NCBI RefSeq assembly: GCF_001544135.1
Contig: NZ_BCPV01000009.1
Span: forward strand, 19,646 to 83,645
DNA from: Geobacillus zalihae NBRC 101842
GTDB lineage: Bacteria > Bacillota > Bacilli > Bacillales > Anoxybacillaceae
DNA length: 64,000 nt
Direction of reading: 5' to 3'
The translations under genes were made by a program, and so were the position numbers. How positions within the stretch are numbered: position 1 is the first letter of the stretch; every line of letters starts with the position of its first letter. The notes beneath the pieces were generated by a model, which was not told the DNA's origin, did not search any database, and saw only the letters and a list, made by a program, of their open reading frames with translations. Of this stretch, positions 1-10,089 are shown in pieces.

Positions 1-1262
1 AAGTAAAGCGATCCTGTAATGAGCATCAACTCATCGCTCCCCATTTGGTTTTTCTTTTCACTGATCCAGCCGACCCAATCACCTGTCACCGCTTTCTGCG
101 GATGGGACGAAAGGTCCGCCAACTGTTCCGCCGCTGCCGCGCGCGGAAAATCAAACGTGGTAAACGTGATCGTATCCGCGAGCTCATCAAGCCGTTGAAT
201 CATCCGCTCCAGCGGCTTGTCTGTCAGCGCGGCGAACAAGACATGGACGCGTTTGTCAGGATAATGGGCGCGCACCGTCTCCACGAGCGAGCGAATGCCG
301 GCTTCGTTATGGGCGCCGTCGAGAATGATGAGCGGTTTGCCGCTCACCCGCTCAAACCGGCCGGGCCAAGCAGCAGTGGCCAGCCCATCGGCGATATGCT
401 CCGGCTCGATTAAAAACGAATAGCCAAGGCGCAACAATTCTGCCGCCATCACCGCCACCGCCGCATTGTCGACTTGATGGGCGCCGGGCATTTGAATGCG
501 CAAATCGCGGTATTCGGCAAACGGCGTGGCGAGGGAAAACTGCTCTCCTTCGGCGATCGTTTTCCAGTCTGTTACAGTAAAATCAACGCCGAGACGATAT
601 GTTTTCGCTTTCCGCTCCGCCGCCGTCTTGGCGATCACATCCCACGCCTCGGGCTCGTTGACCGCTGTCACAAGCGGAATCCCTGATTTAATGATCCCCG
701 CTTTTTCCGCGGCGATCTGATCGAGCGTATCGCCTAAGATGTTCATATGATCGTAGCTGACGTTCGTAATGACGGAAAGGAGCGGATAAATGATGTTGGT
801 TGAGTCCAAGCGGCCGCCGAGCCCGACTTCAATGAGCACGATGTCTTGGATGTTTTGTTTGCCGAAATAATACAACATCATCGCCGTGATCACTTCAAAC
901 TCGGTCGGTCCGCCAAGTTCCGTCTGTTCCAATTCGTCCGCAAGCGGTTTGATCGTTTGCACGAGCTCTACGATCTCTTCATCGCGAATCGGTTGGCCGT
1001 TTATGCTGATTCGTTCGTTAAACTGCTCGACATACGGCGAGGTGAACGTGCCGACCGAATAGCCCGCCGCCTGCAAAATCGAGCGCAAATAGGCGACCGT
1101 TGACCCTTTGCCGTTCGTTCCCCCGATATGGACGGCGCGGACGCGGCGTTCCGGGTGGCCGAGTTGTTCCATCATCCATTCCATCCGTTTCAATCCCGGT
1201 TTCATGCCGAGCCGCAGCCGCCCGTGAATCCAGGAGACCGCTTCGTCATAAGTTCGAACCAT
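1..1262 (-). CDS. folC: Folylpolyglutamate synthase/dihydrofolate synthase, 3' end cut off
   Basis: Adds glutamate to folates using ATP in the cytoplasm. The minus-strand frame opens with ATG at 1260-1262, preceded by an excellent ribosome site (GGAGGAGGATGAAC), and stays open for about 420 codons to the window edge. The family is usually about 430 residues, so only the last few are missing. The ATP-binding loop TNGKGST sits near residues 49-55, and an ILDGAHN motif typical of Mur/FolC ligases lies in the C-terminal half. It follows valS, as in Bacillus. A hairpin terminator lies between the two genes, so folC may also have its own promoter, but I see no convincing one. Confidence 0.93.
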   Translation of the reverse strand, partial: MVRTYDEAVSWIHGRLRLGMKPGLKRMEWMMEQLGHPERRVRAVHIGGTNGKGSTVAYLRSILQAAGYSVGTFTSPYVEQFNERISINGQPIRDEEIVELVQTIKPLADELEQTELGGPTEFEVITAMMLYYFGKQNIQDIVLIEVGLGGRLDSTNIIYPLLSVITNVSYDHMNILGDTLDQIAAEKAGIIKSGIPLVTAVNEPEAWDVIAKTAAERKAKTYRLGVDFTVTDWKTIAEGEQFSLATPFAEYRDLRIQMPGAHQVDNAAVAVMAAELLRLGYSFLIEPEHIADGLATAAWPGRFERVSGKPLIILDGAHNEAGIRSLVETVRAHYPDKRVHVLFAALTDKPLERMIQRLDELADTITFTTFDFPRAAAAEQLADLSSHPQKAVTGDWVGWISEKKNQMGSDELMLITGSLY

Positions 1263-1382
1263 GTTCATCCTCCTCCTTGTTCGTTGTTGTCTTGTCCTGC
1301 TTCCGGTTTCATGCGGCAATCGGGGCCAAGACTCGATCGTATATGTCGAAGGCATGTTCCTTCGGCATCATCATCCCTATCG

Positions 1383-1417
1383 AAAAAGACGAACCCGCCC
1401 GCAAGCGGATTCGTCTT
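1383..1417 (-). terminator. Rho-independent terminator after valS
   Basis: On the minus strand AAGACGAATCCGC and a near-complementary arm ending GGTTCGTCTT form a hairpin with a TTGC-type loop, followed by a short T run. It lies 29 bases past the valS stop codon. Confidence 0.7.
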
Positions 1418-1445
1418 CATCATAATCAACAGCTAGATCGTTTGT

Positions 1446-4088
1446 CTACCGTTTGAGCTCGGCGAGGCGCGCCTTGACGGCTTCGCGTTTTTCCATGTAA
1501 TCTTGCCGCTTGCGCCGCTCTTCTTCGACGACATGAGCCGGCGCTTTCGCCAAAAATCCTTCGTTCGCCAGTTTCTTTTCGACGCGCTCGACTTCTTTGT
1601 TCCATTTGTCAAGCTCTTTTTCAAGCCGCTTAATTTCCTCCTCAATATTGATCAATCCTTCAAGCGGCATGATGAGCTCGGCGCCGGTGACGACCGCCGT
1701 CATCGCTTTGTCCGGCGCGGGAACGTTTGTATCGATCAAGAGCTCGCTCGGGTTGCAGAACCGCTCAAGATAGGCGCGGTTTTTCATGAGCGCCGCCCGC
1801 ACTTGTTCATCTTTCACCTTAATATAGAGCGCAATCGGCTTGCTCGGCGGCGTGTTCACTTCGGCGCGGACGTTGCGGACGGCGCGGATGATGTCGACGA
1901 GCATCCGCATTTCTTCCGCGGCTTCTTCGTTCGACAGCTCAGGGCGCACTTGCGGCCACGGAGCGACGGTGATCGATTCGCCTTCATGCGGCAAGTTTTG
2001 CCAAATTTCCTCGGTAATGAACGGCATGAACGGGTGAAGCAGGCGCATCGTGTTGTCGAGCACATACGCCAACACCGAACGTGTCGTCTTTTTCGCCGCC
2101 TCGTCATCACCGTACAGCGGCAGCTTTGCCATTTCGATATACCAGTCGCACAAGTCGTCCCAAATAAAGTTGTACAGCGTACGCCCCGCTTCGCCGAATT
2201 CGTATTTCTCAGCGAGCTTCGTCACCGTATCGATCGTTTCGTTGAGACGCGTTAAAATCCAATGGTCGGCGACCGTTTTTTCGCCGCTCAAATCAAGCTC
2301 CTCGTACGCCATGCCACCCATGTTCATCAAGGCAAAGCGCGAGGCGTTCCAAATTTTGTTGGCAAAATTCCACGTCGCTTCGACTTTTTCGGTGCTGAAG
2401 CGCAAGTCTTGCCCCGGCGAGCTGCCGGTCGCCAAGAAATAGCGGAGCGCATCGGCGCCGTACTGGTCGATCACATCCATCGGATCGACGCCGTTGCCGA
2501 GCGATTTGCTCATTTTCCGCCCTTGGGCGTCGCGGACGAGGCCGTGGATGAGCACGTCTTTGAACGGACGCTTTCCGGTGAATTCAAGCCCTTGGAAAAT
2601 CATGCGCGACACCCAGAAGAAAATGATGTCATAGCCGGTGACAAGCACATCGGTCGGGTAGTAGCGCTTGTAATCCGGCGATTCCACATCCGGCCATCCC
2701 ATTGTCGAGAACGGCCAAAGCGCCGAACTGAACCATGTATCAAGCACATCCGGGTCTTGTTCCCAATTTTCAATGTCCGCTGGCGGTTCATGGTCGACGT
2801 AAATTTCGCCTGTTTCTTTATGGTACCACGCCGGAATCCGGTGCCCCCACCAAAGCTGGCGTGAAATGCACCAGTCGCGGATGTTCTCAAGCCAATGCAA
2901 ATACGTTTTTTCAAACCGTTCCGGCACGAACTGCACTTTGCCGTCGGTTTGCTGGAGCTTGATGGCGGCTTCGGCGAGCGGCTTCATTTTCACGAACCAT
3001 TGCGTCGACAAATACGGCTCAACGACCGCGCCGCTCCGTTCGCTATGACCGACGGAGTGCACGTGCTCTTCGATTTTGAACAAAACGCCTTGCTCTTGCA
3101 AATCGCGGACGATTTGCTTCCGGCATTCAAACCGGTCAAGCCCCTGGTATTGCATGGCGTTTTCATTCATCGTGCCGTCTTCGTTCATGACAAGAATGCG
3201 CGGCAAATTGTGGCGGTTGCCGATTTCAAAGTCGTTCGGGTCGTGCGCCGGCGTAATTTTGACCGCCCCGGAGCCGAACTCCATGTCGACGTACTCATCG
3301 GCAATGATCGGAATTTCACGGCCAACGATCGGCAGTTTCACCATTTTGCCGATCAAGTGCTTGTACCGCTCGTCATCCGGATGCACGGCAACGGCCGTAT
3401 CGCCGAGCATCGTTTCCGGACGGGTCGTCGCCACTTCAATGCAGCCGGAGCCGTCGGCGAGCGGATAGCGCAAATGGTAGAGCGCGCCTTTTACTTCTTT
3501 ATAAACAACCTCAATGTCCGACAAAGCGGTTTTCGTCACCGGGTCCCAGTTGATGATGTACTCGCCGCGGTAAATAAGCCCTTTCCGGTAGAGCGAGACG
3601 AACACTTCGCGCACCGCTTTTGAGAGCCCTTCATCGAGTGTGAACCGCTCGCGCGTGTAATCGAGGCCAAGCCCCAACTTCGCCCATTGGCTGCGAATAT
3701 GGCCGGCGTATTCTTCCTTCCACTTCCACGTTTCTTCTAAAAATTTTTCCCGGCCTAAATCATAGCGCGACAGCCCTTGGCTGCGCAATTTTTCCTCCAC
3801 TTTCGCCTGGGTGGCGATGCCGGCGTGATCCATTCCCGGAAGCCACAAAACGTCATACCCTTGCATCCGCTTCATGCGCGTAATGATGTCTTGCAGCGTC
3901 GTATCCCACGCGTGCCCCAGATGCAGTTTGCCGGTGACGTTGGGCGGTGGAATGACGATCGTAAACGGTCGTTTGTTCGGATCACCGGTCGCTTCAAAAA
4001 ATTTTCCTTTCAGCCACCATTCGTAGCGCCCCGCTTCGACCGCGCGGTGGTCGTATTTGGGCGGCATCGACACTTCGTGCTGTGCCAT
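1446..4088 (-). CDS. valS: Valyl-tRNA synthetase
   Basis: Charges tRNA-Val with valine and edits misactivated threonine. The 880-residue length is normal for the family. The class I signature HLGH is at residues 56-59, KMSKS lies near residue 525, and the C-terminal 60 residues are a charged coiled-coil arm. The start is ATG at 4086-4088 with AGGAGGGAAATGAAAC upstream. The gene sits behind a T-box leader, so expression should respond to uncharged tRNA-Val. folC follows. Confidence 0.97.
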   Translation of the reverse strand: MAQHEVSMPPKYDHRAVEAGRYEWWLKGKFFEATGDPNKRPFTIVIPPPNVTGKLHLGHAWDTTLQDIITRMKRMQGYDVLWLPGMDHAGIATQAKVEEKLRSQGLSRYDLGREKFLEETWKWKEEYAGHIRSQWAKLGLGLDYTRERFTLDEGLSKAVREVFVSLYRKGLIYRGEYIINWDPVTKTALSDIEVVYKEVKGALYHLRYPLADGSGCIEVATTRPETMLGDTAVAVHPDDERYKHLIGKMVKLPIVGREIPIIADEYVDMEFGSGAVKITPAHDPNDFEIGNRHNLPRILVMNEDGTMNENAMQYQGLDRFECRKQIVRDLQEQGVLFKIEEHVHSVGHSERSGAVVEPYLSTQWFVKMKPLAEAAIKLQQTDGKVQFVPERFEKTYLHWLENIRDWCISRQLWWGHRIPAWYHKETGEIYVDHEPPADIENWEQDPDVLDTWFSSALWPFSTMGWPDVESPDYKRYYPTDVLVTGYDIIFFWVSRMIFQGLEFTGKRPFKDVLIHGLVRDAQGRKMSKSLGNGVDPMDVIDQYGADALRYFLATGSSPGQDLRFSTEKVEATWNFANKIWNASRFALMNMGGMAYEELDLSGEKTVADHWILTRLNETIDTVTKLAEKYEFGEAGRTLYNFIWDDLCDWYIEMAKLPLYGDDEAAKKTTRSVLAYVLDNTMRLLHPFMPFITEEIWQNLPHEGESITVAPWPQVRPELSNEEAAEEMRMLVDIIRAVRNVRAEVNTPPSKPIALYIKVKDEQVRAALMKNRAYLERFCNPSELLIDTNVPAPDKAMTAVVTGAELIMPLEGLINIEEEIKRLEKELDKWNKEVERVEKKLANEGFLAKAPAHVVEEERRKRQDYMEKREAVKARLAELKR

Positions 4089-4167
4089 GTTTCATTTCCC
4101 TCCTTCAACATGATGGACAATGCGGCCGACGGCGGCTTCCCATTGAGCAATGCCGCACAGCCGGCAA

Positions 4168-4437
4168 GCAAAAAAGCCCCTTTCATCCCAAAAGGACGAA
4201 AGGAGCTGCTTTCGCGGTACCACCTTTTTTCTTAAGCCCAAAGGCTTAAGCGCTTCATTGGCATAACGGCATGATGCCGGCTTCCTCTACTCGGCAGCAG
4301 CGCCTTTCAAAGAAGCAGCTCAAGGGCGACCTTCCAGCAGCCGTCATCCTAGGAAATCTCGCAGCTTCTGATTCCCCTCTCTGCAGGCGCGGACCGCTGT
4401 ACTCCTCCCCGTCTTCGCTTTTGTCATCATGGTTCGA
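4168..4437 (-). ncRNA. T-box leader of valS (specifier GUC)
   Basis: The conserved T-box core GGTGGTACCGCG lies at 4213-4224 on the minus strand. Directly downstream is a strong terminator: an arm at 4192-4206 (GCTCCTTTCGTCC) pairs with GGGATGAAAGGGGC, followed by TTTTTT. Upstream, an AGTA element and a GAAGGTCGCCC stretch resemble the specifier loop, and the candidate specifier is GUC (4328-4330), a valine codon. This fits the downstream gene. Uncharged tRNA-Val should stabilise the antiterminator and switch valS on. Confidence 0.93.
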
Positions 4438-4439
4438 TT

Positions 4440-4471
4440 ATTATACTACCATTGTCCATCATCTTTGCCAA
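4440..4471 (-). promoter_or_regulatory. Sigma-A promoter of the valS leader
   Basis: TTGGCA at 4466-4471 is followed after 17 bases by TAGTAT (4443-4448), which overlaps a TATAAT. It lies just upstream of the T-box leader. Confidence 0.6.
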
Positions 4472-4507
4472 GTTTTTATTTATTTATTCCATCCGTGTGC
4501 ATTTGGT

Positions 4508-4535
4508 GACAAACCATCGCACGTTTCATATTGTA
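4508..4535 (+). promoter_or_regulatory. Possible sigma-K-type promoter of the small membrane gene
   Basis: CATATTGTA at 4527-4535 fits the sigma-K -10 pattern CATAnnnTA, and an AC pair at 4509-4510 lies at roughly the right distance, although the spacing is one base shorter than at gerE. A weaker sigma-A reading (TTGGTG, 18 bases, CATATT) also exists. Confidence 0.3.
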
Positions 4536-4563
4536 TAGTAAACCGGAGAAGGAGGGAATGTCG

Positions 4564-4752
4564 ATGCGGCGATTCAACCCGTATTCGTGGCCGCCGTGGC
4601 TGAGGCAAGTGCGCGCCGTCTGCGCCCAAGTGATCATCCCGCTCACCATTTTTCAAGCGATCCGCACCATTTTTCTGCCAACGACGTTTGATGTCATTTT
4701 ATTGGCCATCTTCGTTTTCATTGCCGTGGCGCTCCATCTGGAATGGATTTAG
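4564..4752 (+). CDS. Small membrane protein of unknown function (62 aa)
   Basis: I do not recognise this gene. The start is ATG at 4564 with GGAGAAGGAGGG seven bases upstream; an in-frame ATG at 4558 is too close to the ribosome site. The N-terminus is basic and rich in Arg/Pro/Trp. Two hydrophobic stretches follow: one at about residues 20-38 and a strong one at about 42-61 ending in HLEWI, so it is probably a membrane protein. It is one of only three plus-strand genes in the window, divergent from valS and convergent with ysxE. A sigma-K-like promoter and the nearby coat genes hint at a late sporulation role, which is inference. Confidence 0.55.
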   Translation: MRRFNPYSWPPWLRQVRAVCAQVIIPLTIFQAIRTIFLPTTFDVILLAIFVFIAVALHLEWI

Positions 4753-4790
4753 TGCGACGCCGTTTTGTTTGGGCTGCATTCAAAACCCAT

Positions 4791-5822
4791 TTAATCATTG
4801 CTGCTTTCATCCGCCGGCGGTTCGTTGTCTACCGCTTCTTCCTGCTGCCGCACGGCGTCGCGTTGGACAAGGTGCATAACGAGCGCCTCCATATTTTTGA
4901 ACGCCAAATAACGACGCTGCAACGCGGCCACATATTCCCGTTCGTTCCGCTCGTTTCGCGAAGCGGCCTCATACCGCTCCAAACAGCGGACAAACCCACG
5001 CGGCTCCGCCAAATGGCTGTATAAAAACGCCCGCTCCCCGTCGGACAGCGGCAACTCCTTCTCGTACTCCTCCATTCCTTCAAGCCACTCGCGCCCAAGC
5101 GGCGGCATTGTCTGTACGTGAAAACGGAGCGCGGCGATCACATCAAAGAGCGGCGAATTCCAATGCGCCCGCTCCCAACTGATCCAATACGGCGGGATAT
5201 AGTGGGAGAGGCGCGCTTTGCCGTGCACCCAAGCGATGCGCCATTGCTTCGTCTCTTTGAGCGTCTCTTCCCACACATCGAGCCGTTCTTCAGCGAACGA
5301 GTACGCGCGCATCACCTCATGAAAATACGTGCAGCATTGGAGCTGAAACGGAGACATGTACCACGCCGCTTCGTACCGCTCAATCCGTTCTTCCCACACC
5401 GTCCGCGCCCGTTGCCATTCGTCCTTTTTTTTCTTTCGGTACGCCGCCGCCTCTTCCTCACTCACCTCGATCGTGCGGACGGTGGTGCGATGGAGGCGGG
5501 CGAGCTCGCGAAAAAAGGCGTCCACGGCATCCTTCTCCACCTTTGATTCGCCGTCATGCCATGCTTGCAAATAATAAAGACGGCCGCCTTCTGTGGCAAA
5601 CAGCGACCGCCGCCGCGTCAGGTAAAGCGGGAGACAACGGGGGCCGCCATGCTGAAGAGACTGCCAAACGGCGGCGGCTTCTTGCTCGCTTTCAAGCGTC
5701 TTTAAAGCGAAAACGCCGCGGTTCGTGTATACCTTGACGGCTTTGCCTCGCTGCTCCATGCGCACTGGACGAAGCCCATACTGGACGAGCACAGCATCAT
5801 ATCGGTCAGCCTGTGCGGCCAT
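4791..5822 (-). CDS. ysxE: Spore coat protein of the CotS/YsxE family
   Basis: A 343-residue protein with an aminoglycoside-phosphotransferase-like kinase fold, as in the CotS/YutH/YsxE coat proteins. VYTNRGVFALKTL near the N-terminus matches the family's nucleotide-lobe pattern, and a WVHGKARLSHYI segment occupies the place of the catalytic loop. The usual HGD is replaced by HGK, so kinase activity is doubtful; the family is structural in the spore coat. The start is ATG at 5820-5822 with AAGGGGG upstream. It lies 44 bases after spoVID and is probably cotranscribed with it. Confidence 0.88.
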   Translation of the reverse strand: MAAQADRYDAVLVQYGLRPVRMEQRGKAVKVYTNRGVFALKTLESEQEAAAVWQSLQHGGPRCLPLYLTRRRSLFATEGGRLYYLQAWHDGESKVEKDAVDAFFRELARLHRTTVRTIEVSEEEAAAYRKKKKDEWQRARTVWEERIERYEAAWYMSPFQLQCCTYFHEVMRAYSFAEERLDVWEETLKETKQWRIAWVHGKARLSHYIPPYWISWERAHWNSPLFDVIAALRFHVQTMPPLGREWLEGMEEYEKELPLSDGERAFLYSHLAEPRGFVRCLERYEAASRNERNEREYVAALQRRYLAFKNMEALVMHLVQRDAVRQQEEAVDNEPPADESSND

Positions 5823-5866
5823 TTGTTACGCCCCCTTATCGGCAAAAGAAACGGAAAGCGTCCCTT

Positions 5867-6922
5867 TTATGAGAAAGGACGGCTTCCCGCCATGGCCGGA
5901 ATATACAAAAGCTGCCCCTCGTGCACGTCATCTGGGCTTTCCAAATCATTGGCGCGCAAAAGCTGCGAGACGGTCACATCATACCGTTCGGCAATCTTGT
6001 CCAATGAATCTCCTTGCTGGACGATGCAAATTTTCAGTTTCGTAAACTCTTCCGCCTCGCTTTTCGCAAACAGTTTCGTCAAGTAAAGCGCATTTTCGCT
6101 TTTTGTTTTCGTTTCTTCTTCCTCTTCTTCCTCAACCGCCTTTTTCGTCGCCCCGATCGATACCTTCGCCTCAGTTGGCGGCAGCAGCGAAGCGATGTCT
6201 TCCTCCGTCTGTGCGCTGACCGCCTTCGTTTCCGTCTCAAGCGGCAAAAACGGCTCTTTGGCCTCCTCTTCTTCCTCAGCCTCCGTTTCTTCATGACGCA
6301 TGGCGGCCGGCTCCATGACGGAAACCGTCGTTTCGTCGGCGGCAAAAGCCGGCTGTTCATCCGCCTCATCGGTGAGATCATCCACGGAAGCAAACGCTTC
6401 CTCACCGGCCGCTTCCTTGCGGGCGATCGATTCAAACGGGGCAAACAGCGGCTCATCGTCCTCCTCATCGTCCGGCAAATCATCGCCAAGCGGCGCTTCA
6501 CTGATGCCGCTGATCGAAATGTCGGCAGTGATCAGCAATCTTCCGTTTTCATCCAAATCATAATCAAACGATTCAACCGTCACGTACACATCCTCAAGGG
6601 AACGAATGCGGTTTTTTGGAATCGTAATATCGATTGGAAAGCGGTGCGACAGTTCGCTGATCCCGTCTTCGCGCACCGAAATGTGCTGAATGAACCGATA
6701 ACCAGCCAGCTCAAACACGTCGTCATCCGCTTCAGCCTGCCCTTCGCCCGCTTGGCGGAATTCGCCGCTCAACTCAAGCGCGCCGCGGATCGTAATATAT
6801 TGGTCGTACTCATCGACGGAAATGACCGGATCAAGAGAAATGGATAAAAACTCGGCGACTTCCTGTCCTCTTTTAAACCAGACCGATTCTTCCAATGAAA
6901 AACGCAAATACGATTGCTCCAA
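5867..6922 (-). CDS. spoVID: Spore coat assembly protein SpoVID (LysM)
   Basis: Morphogenetic protein that localises to the forespore surface and directs coat encasement. The N-terminal domain of about 150 residues (RFSLEESVWF, then SISLDPVIS) matches SpoVID. The middle is long and very acidic, and the C-terminal 45 residues form a LysM domain (QQGDSLDKIAERY and LLYIP). I place the start at TTG (6920-6922), because AAGGAGGAGG precedes it at normal spacing and Bacillus SpoVID begins at the same point. An upstream in-frame TTG would place this ribosome site inside the coding sequence. A sigma-E promoter lies upstream and ysxE follows. Confidence 0.93.
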   Translation of the reverse strand: MEQSYLRFSLEESVWFKRGQEVAEFLSISLDPVISVDEYDQYITIRGALELSGEFRQAGEGQAEADDDVFELAGYRFIQHISVREDGISELSHRFPIDITIPKNRIRSLEDVYVTVESFDYDLDENGRLLITADISISGISEAPLGDDLPDDEEDDEPLFAPFESIARKEAAGEEAFASVDDLTDEADEQPAFAADETTVSVMEPAAMRHEETEAEEEEEAKEPFLPLETETKAVSAQTEEDIASLLPPTEAKVSIGATKKAVEEEEEEETKTKSENALYLTKLFAKSEAEEFTKLKICIVQQGDSLDKIAERYDVTVSQLLRANDLESPDDVHEGQLLYIPAMAGSRPFS

Positions 6923-6973
6923 CCGGGCCTCCTCCTTCCGTCCCTTTGGCAAATGGTTTCTATGACATTATCC

Positions 6974-7002
6974 ATTGTATGAACGGAAACGAGGCGGTAT
7001 GA
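6974..7002 (-). promoter_or_regulatory. Sigma-E promoter of spoVID
   Basis: The -10 CATACAAT (6974-6981) matches the sigma-E consensus exactly. A -35 TCATACC (6996-7002) lies 14 bases upstream. The spoVID start is about 50 bases downstream and the pair lies just beyond the hemL terminator. Confidence 0.7.
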
Positions 7003-7036
7003 TAAAAAATTGGGCTGCCGACGGTCGGCAGCCCCT
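7003..7036 (-). terminator. Terminator of the hemAXCDBL operon
   Basis: A near-perfect hairpin (GGGCTGCCGAC paired with GTCGGCAGCCC) is followed by AATTTTTT on the minus strand, four bases past the hemL stop. Confidence 0.9.
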
Positions 7037-7040
7037 TTCC

Positions 7041-8330
7041 TTATCCGCGCAGACGGGCAAACACCCGCTCAGCAGCGGCAATCGTATATTCAATATCATC
7101 ATCACTGTGCGCCGTCGACAAAAACAGCCCTTCAAATTGCGACGGCGGCAGGAAAATGCCTTCATTCGCCATTTCCCGATAATAGGCGGCAAACAGCTCC
7201 AAGTCGGACGTTTTCGCTGTCTCGTAGTTGACCACCGGCTCGTTCGTGAAGAAAAAGCCGATCATCGACCCAGCGCGGTTGATCGTATGCGGGATGTCGT
7301 ATTTCTCTGCTGCCTGATGAAGCCCATCCGCAAGGCGCGCCGCTTTGCGGCCAAGCTCTTCGTACGTTTCCGGCGTCAGCTGGCGTAGCGTCTCGTACCC
7401 GGCCGTCATGGCGAGCGGATTGCCGGAGAGCGTGCCGGCTTGGTACACCGGCCCGCTCGGCGCGACAAGCTCCATGATCTCGGCTTTGCCCCCGTACGCC
7501 CCGACCGGCAAGCCGCCGCCGATCACTTTGCCAAGGCACGTCAAATCCGGCTCAATGCCATAATACCCTTGGGCGCAGTGGTAATCGACGCGGAACCCGG
7601 TCATGACCTCGTCGAAAATCAATAAGGCTCCGTATTGTTTCGTCACCTCGCGCAGCCCTTCCAAAAAGCCAGGCACTGGCGGAACGACGCCCATGTTGCC
7701 GGCGACCGGTTCGACGATCACCGCGGCGATGTCTTCGCCAAACCGCTCAAACGCATAGCGGACGCTGTCCAAATCGTTGTACGGCACCGTGATGGTATGC
7801 TGGGCGACCGATTCCGGCACGCCCGGGCTGTCCGGCAGGCCGAGCGTCGCCACGCCAGAGCCGGCTTTAATGAGCAGCGAATCGCCATGGCCATGGTAGC
7901 TGCCTTCAAATTTGATAATTTTGTTGCGCTTCGTGTAGCCGCGCGCTAAGCGGAGGGCGCTCATCGTCGCCTCGGTGCCGGAGTTGACCATCCGCACGAT
8001 TTCCACCGACGGCACCCGCTCAATCACGAGCTTGGCGAGCTCATTTTCAAGCAATGTCGGAGCGCCAAAGCTCGTCCCTTGTTCCGCCACGCGCTTCAAC
8101 GCTTCCACGACCTGCGGGTTGGCATGCCCTAAAATGAGCGGCCCCCATGACAGTACGTAATCAATGTACTCATTGCCGTCAATATCGTAAATTTTCGCTC
8201 CTTGGCCGCGCGCCATGAAAATCGGCGTCATCCCGACCGACTTGAAGGCGCGCACCGGGCTGTTCACCCCGCCCGGCATCAATTTCACCGCTTCTTCGTA
8301 TGCTGCCTTTGACCGTTCATAGCTCCGCAT
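7041..8330 (-). CDS. hemL: Glutamate-1-semialdehyde 2,1-aminomutase
   Basis: Converts glutamate-1-semialdehyde to 5-aminolevulinate with pyridoxal phosphate, the second step of C5 haem synthesis. At 429 residues the length is typical. The cofactor lysine is K268 in [11 protein letters not shown] and the DEVMTGFR motif is at residues 240-247. I chose the second of two adjacent ATGs (8328-8330) because AGGAGGG is well spaced from it and it gives the usual MRSYERSK start. Last gene of the hem operon, 16 bases after hemB, with a terminator after it. Confidence 0.97.
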   Translation of the reverse strand: MRSYERSKAAYEEAVKLMPGGVNSPVRAFKSVGMTPIFMARGQGAKIYDIDGNEYIDYVLSWGPLILGHANPQVVEALKRVAEQGTSFGAPTLLENELAKLVIERVPSVEIVRMVNSGTEATMSALRLARGYTKRNKIIKFEGSYHGHGDSLLIKAGSGVATLGLPDSPGVPESVAQHTITVPYNDLDSVRYAFERFGEDIAAVIVEPVAGNMGVVPPVPGFLEGLREVTKQYGALLIFDEVMTGFRVDYHCAQGYYGIEPDLTCLGKVIGGGLPVGAYGGKAEIMELVAPSGPVYQAGTLSGNPLAMTAGYETLRQLTPETYEELGRKAARLADGLHQAAEKYDIPHTINRAGSMIGFFFTNEPVVNYETAKTSDLELFAAYYREMANEGIFLPPSQFEGLFLSTAHSDDDIEYTIAAAERVFARLRG

Positions 8331-8346
8331 CATTCCGCCCTCCTCT

Positions 8347-9321
8347 CTATTCAGCCAGCCAGCGGGCGACATCTTTGGCAAAATACGTAATGATCAAATC
8401 CGCGCCCGCCCGTTTCATCCCTGTCAACATTTCCATGACGACCGGCTTCTCATCGATCCAGCCGTTTTGCGCCGCCGCTTTGACCATCGCATACTCGCCG
8501 CTCACGTTATAGGCGACAAGCGGAAGCGGAAAACGGTTTTTGACGTCGCGGATAATATCCATGTAGGCAAGCGCTGGCTTCACCATCAAGAAATCAGCGC
8601 CTTCTTTGACATCCGACTCCGCCTCGCGAAACGCCTCAAGGCGGTTGGCCGGATCCATTTGGTACGTCTTCCGGTCGCCAAACTGCGGCGCGCTGTCGGC
8701 GGCATCACGGAACGGGCCGTAAAACGCCGAAGCGTATTTGATTGCATACGACATGATCGGCACATACTCAAACCCTGCTTCATCAAGCCCACGGCGAATG
8801 GCGGCGACAAAGCCGTCCATCATGTTCGACGGCGCGATGATGTCGGCGCCGGCTTGCGCTTGGCTCACCGCCGTTTTGGTGAGGAGCTCGAGCGACGGGT
8901 CGTTCAGCACGCGCTCGTTTTCGACGACGCCGCAATGGCCGTGGCTCGTATATTCACATAAACACGTATCCGCAATGACGACTAGATCTTTGTGTTCGGC
9001 TTTGATTTGGCGGATCGCCCGCTGAACAATCCCTGTTTCGCAATACGCCTGCGAACCGACTTCATCTTTTTCATTCGGCACGCCAAACACCATGACGGCG
9101 GGAATGCCAAGCTTGGCGATGTCGTCCACTTCCTCGGATAAACGGTCAAGCGATAAATGGTAAACCCCTGGCATCGACGGCACTTCCCGCTTAATGCCGC
9201 TTCCCTCGACCACAAACAGCGGATAAATGAGATCCTCGACACGAAGATGCGTCTCACGCACCATCGCCCGAATCGCAGCCGTTTGCCGCAAACGGCGATG
9301 GCGGTCAAATGACAGTGCCAT
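8347..9321 (-). CDS. hemB: Delta-aminolevulinic acid dehydratase (porphobilinogen synthase)
   Basis: Condenses two 5-aminolevulinates to porphobilinogen. The 324-residue protein carries the zinc-type cysteines C120, C122 and C130 ([12 protein letters not shown]) and the active-site lysines K195 (SYAIKYAS) and K248 (MVKPALAY), the latter being the Schiff-base lysine of the family. The start is ATG at 9319-9321, preceded by GGAGGGACGA and abutting the hemD stop codon, which implies coupled translation. Confidence 0.97.
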   Translation of the reverse strand: MALSFDRHRRLRQTAAIRAMVRETHLRVEDLIYPLFVVEGSGIKREVPSMPGVYHLSLDRLSEEVDDIAKLGIPAVMVFGVPNEKDEVGSQAYCETGIVQRAIRQIKAEHKDLVVIADTCLCEYTSHGHCGVVENERVLNDPSLELLTKTAVSQAQAGADIIAPSNMMDGFVAAIRRGLDEAGFEYVPIMSYAIKYASAFYGPFRDAADSAPQFGDRKTYQMDPANRLEAFREAESDVKEGADFLMVKPALAYMDIIRDVKNRFPLPLVAYNVSGEYAMVKAAAQNGWIDEKPVVMEMLTGMKRAGADLIITYFAKDVARWLAE

Positions 9322-10089
9322 TCATCGTCCCTCCATGGAAAAATATTGTTCCATCGCTTTGATTATACCATCCGTGGTGTAATCCGTCGGACAAATATGG
9401 ACCGGAATGCCCGCCCGCTCGGCCGCTTCTTTCGTCACCGGTCCGATGCAGGCGACCGCAACACCGGAAAGAAGGGCATCCGCTTCTTTGTCGAGAAGGC
9501 GGACAAGGCTGTCAACCGCCGACGGGCTCATCAAGGTGACCGCATCAAGCTCCCGCCGGCGCAACAGCGACAACAACCGCTCCCGGCCGCTTTCATCAGG
9601 CTCGGTCTCATACACCGTGAGCTCGTCGACCGCGGCGCCGGCGTTTCGCAACGCCTCAGGCAAGGTCGGGCGCGCCAAATTGCCTTTGACAAACAGCACC
9701 CGGTCGCCTTGTTTGACGCGCGGCATGAGCAAGTCAGCCAGCCGCCTAGCGGTGTAATCATCCGGCACGAGCGCCGGGGAAAGACCATGCTCGGCGAGCG
9801 CCGCCGCTGTTTTCCGGCCGACGACAGCCATCTCCGGCAGCGGCCGCGGCAACGAAACATGTGGAAAAAAGAAGCGGACGGCGTTCGCGCTTGTGAAAAC
9901 GAGCCAACGGTATTCGCCAAGCCGCTCAACCATAGAAGCGATTTCTTCCGGCGCCGCCGGTCGGATGGCAATGAGCGGGATCTCGACCGGCACGGCGCCG
10001 ACAGCGCGCAGCTTGGCAGAAAACGATGCCGCCTGCTCTTTGCCGCGCGTCACAAGCACCGTTTTGCCGGCGAGCGCGCTGTGTGTCAT
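9322..10089 (-). CDS. hemD: Uroporphyrinogen-III synthase
   Basis: Closes and inverts ring D of hydroxymethylbilane to give uroporphyrinogen III. The 255-residue sequence begins with [12 protein letters not shown], typical of the family, and has the two-lobed pattern with [11 protein letters not shown] in one lobe and [11 protein letters not shown] in the other. Its start overlaps the hemC stop (ATGA), and its stop touches the hemB start. Sequence conservation in this family is low, so context contributes to the call. Confidence 0.94.
   Translation of the reverse strand: MTHSALAGKTVLVTRGKEQAASFSAKLRAVGAVPVEIPLIAIRPAAPEEIASMVERLGEYRWLVFTSANAVRFFFPHVSLPRPLPEMAVVGRKTAAALAEHGLSPALVPDDYTARRLADLLMPRVKQGDRVLFVKGNLARPTLPEALRNAGAAVDELTVYETEPDESGRERLLSLLRRRELDAVTLMSPSAVDSLVRLLDKEADALLSGVAVACIGPVTKEAAERAGIPVHICPTDYTTDGIIKAMEQYFSMEGR

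Noticed and set aside
6014..6847. Long plus-strand open frame opposite spoVID
   Set aside because: Low-complexity Arg/Phe-rich translation, the mirror of GC-rich codons in a real gene; no ribosome site.
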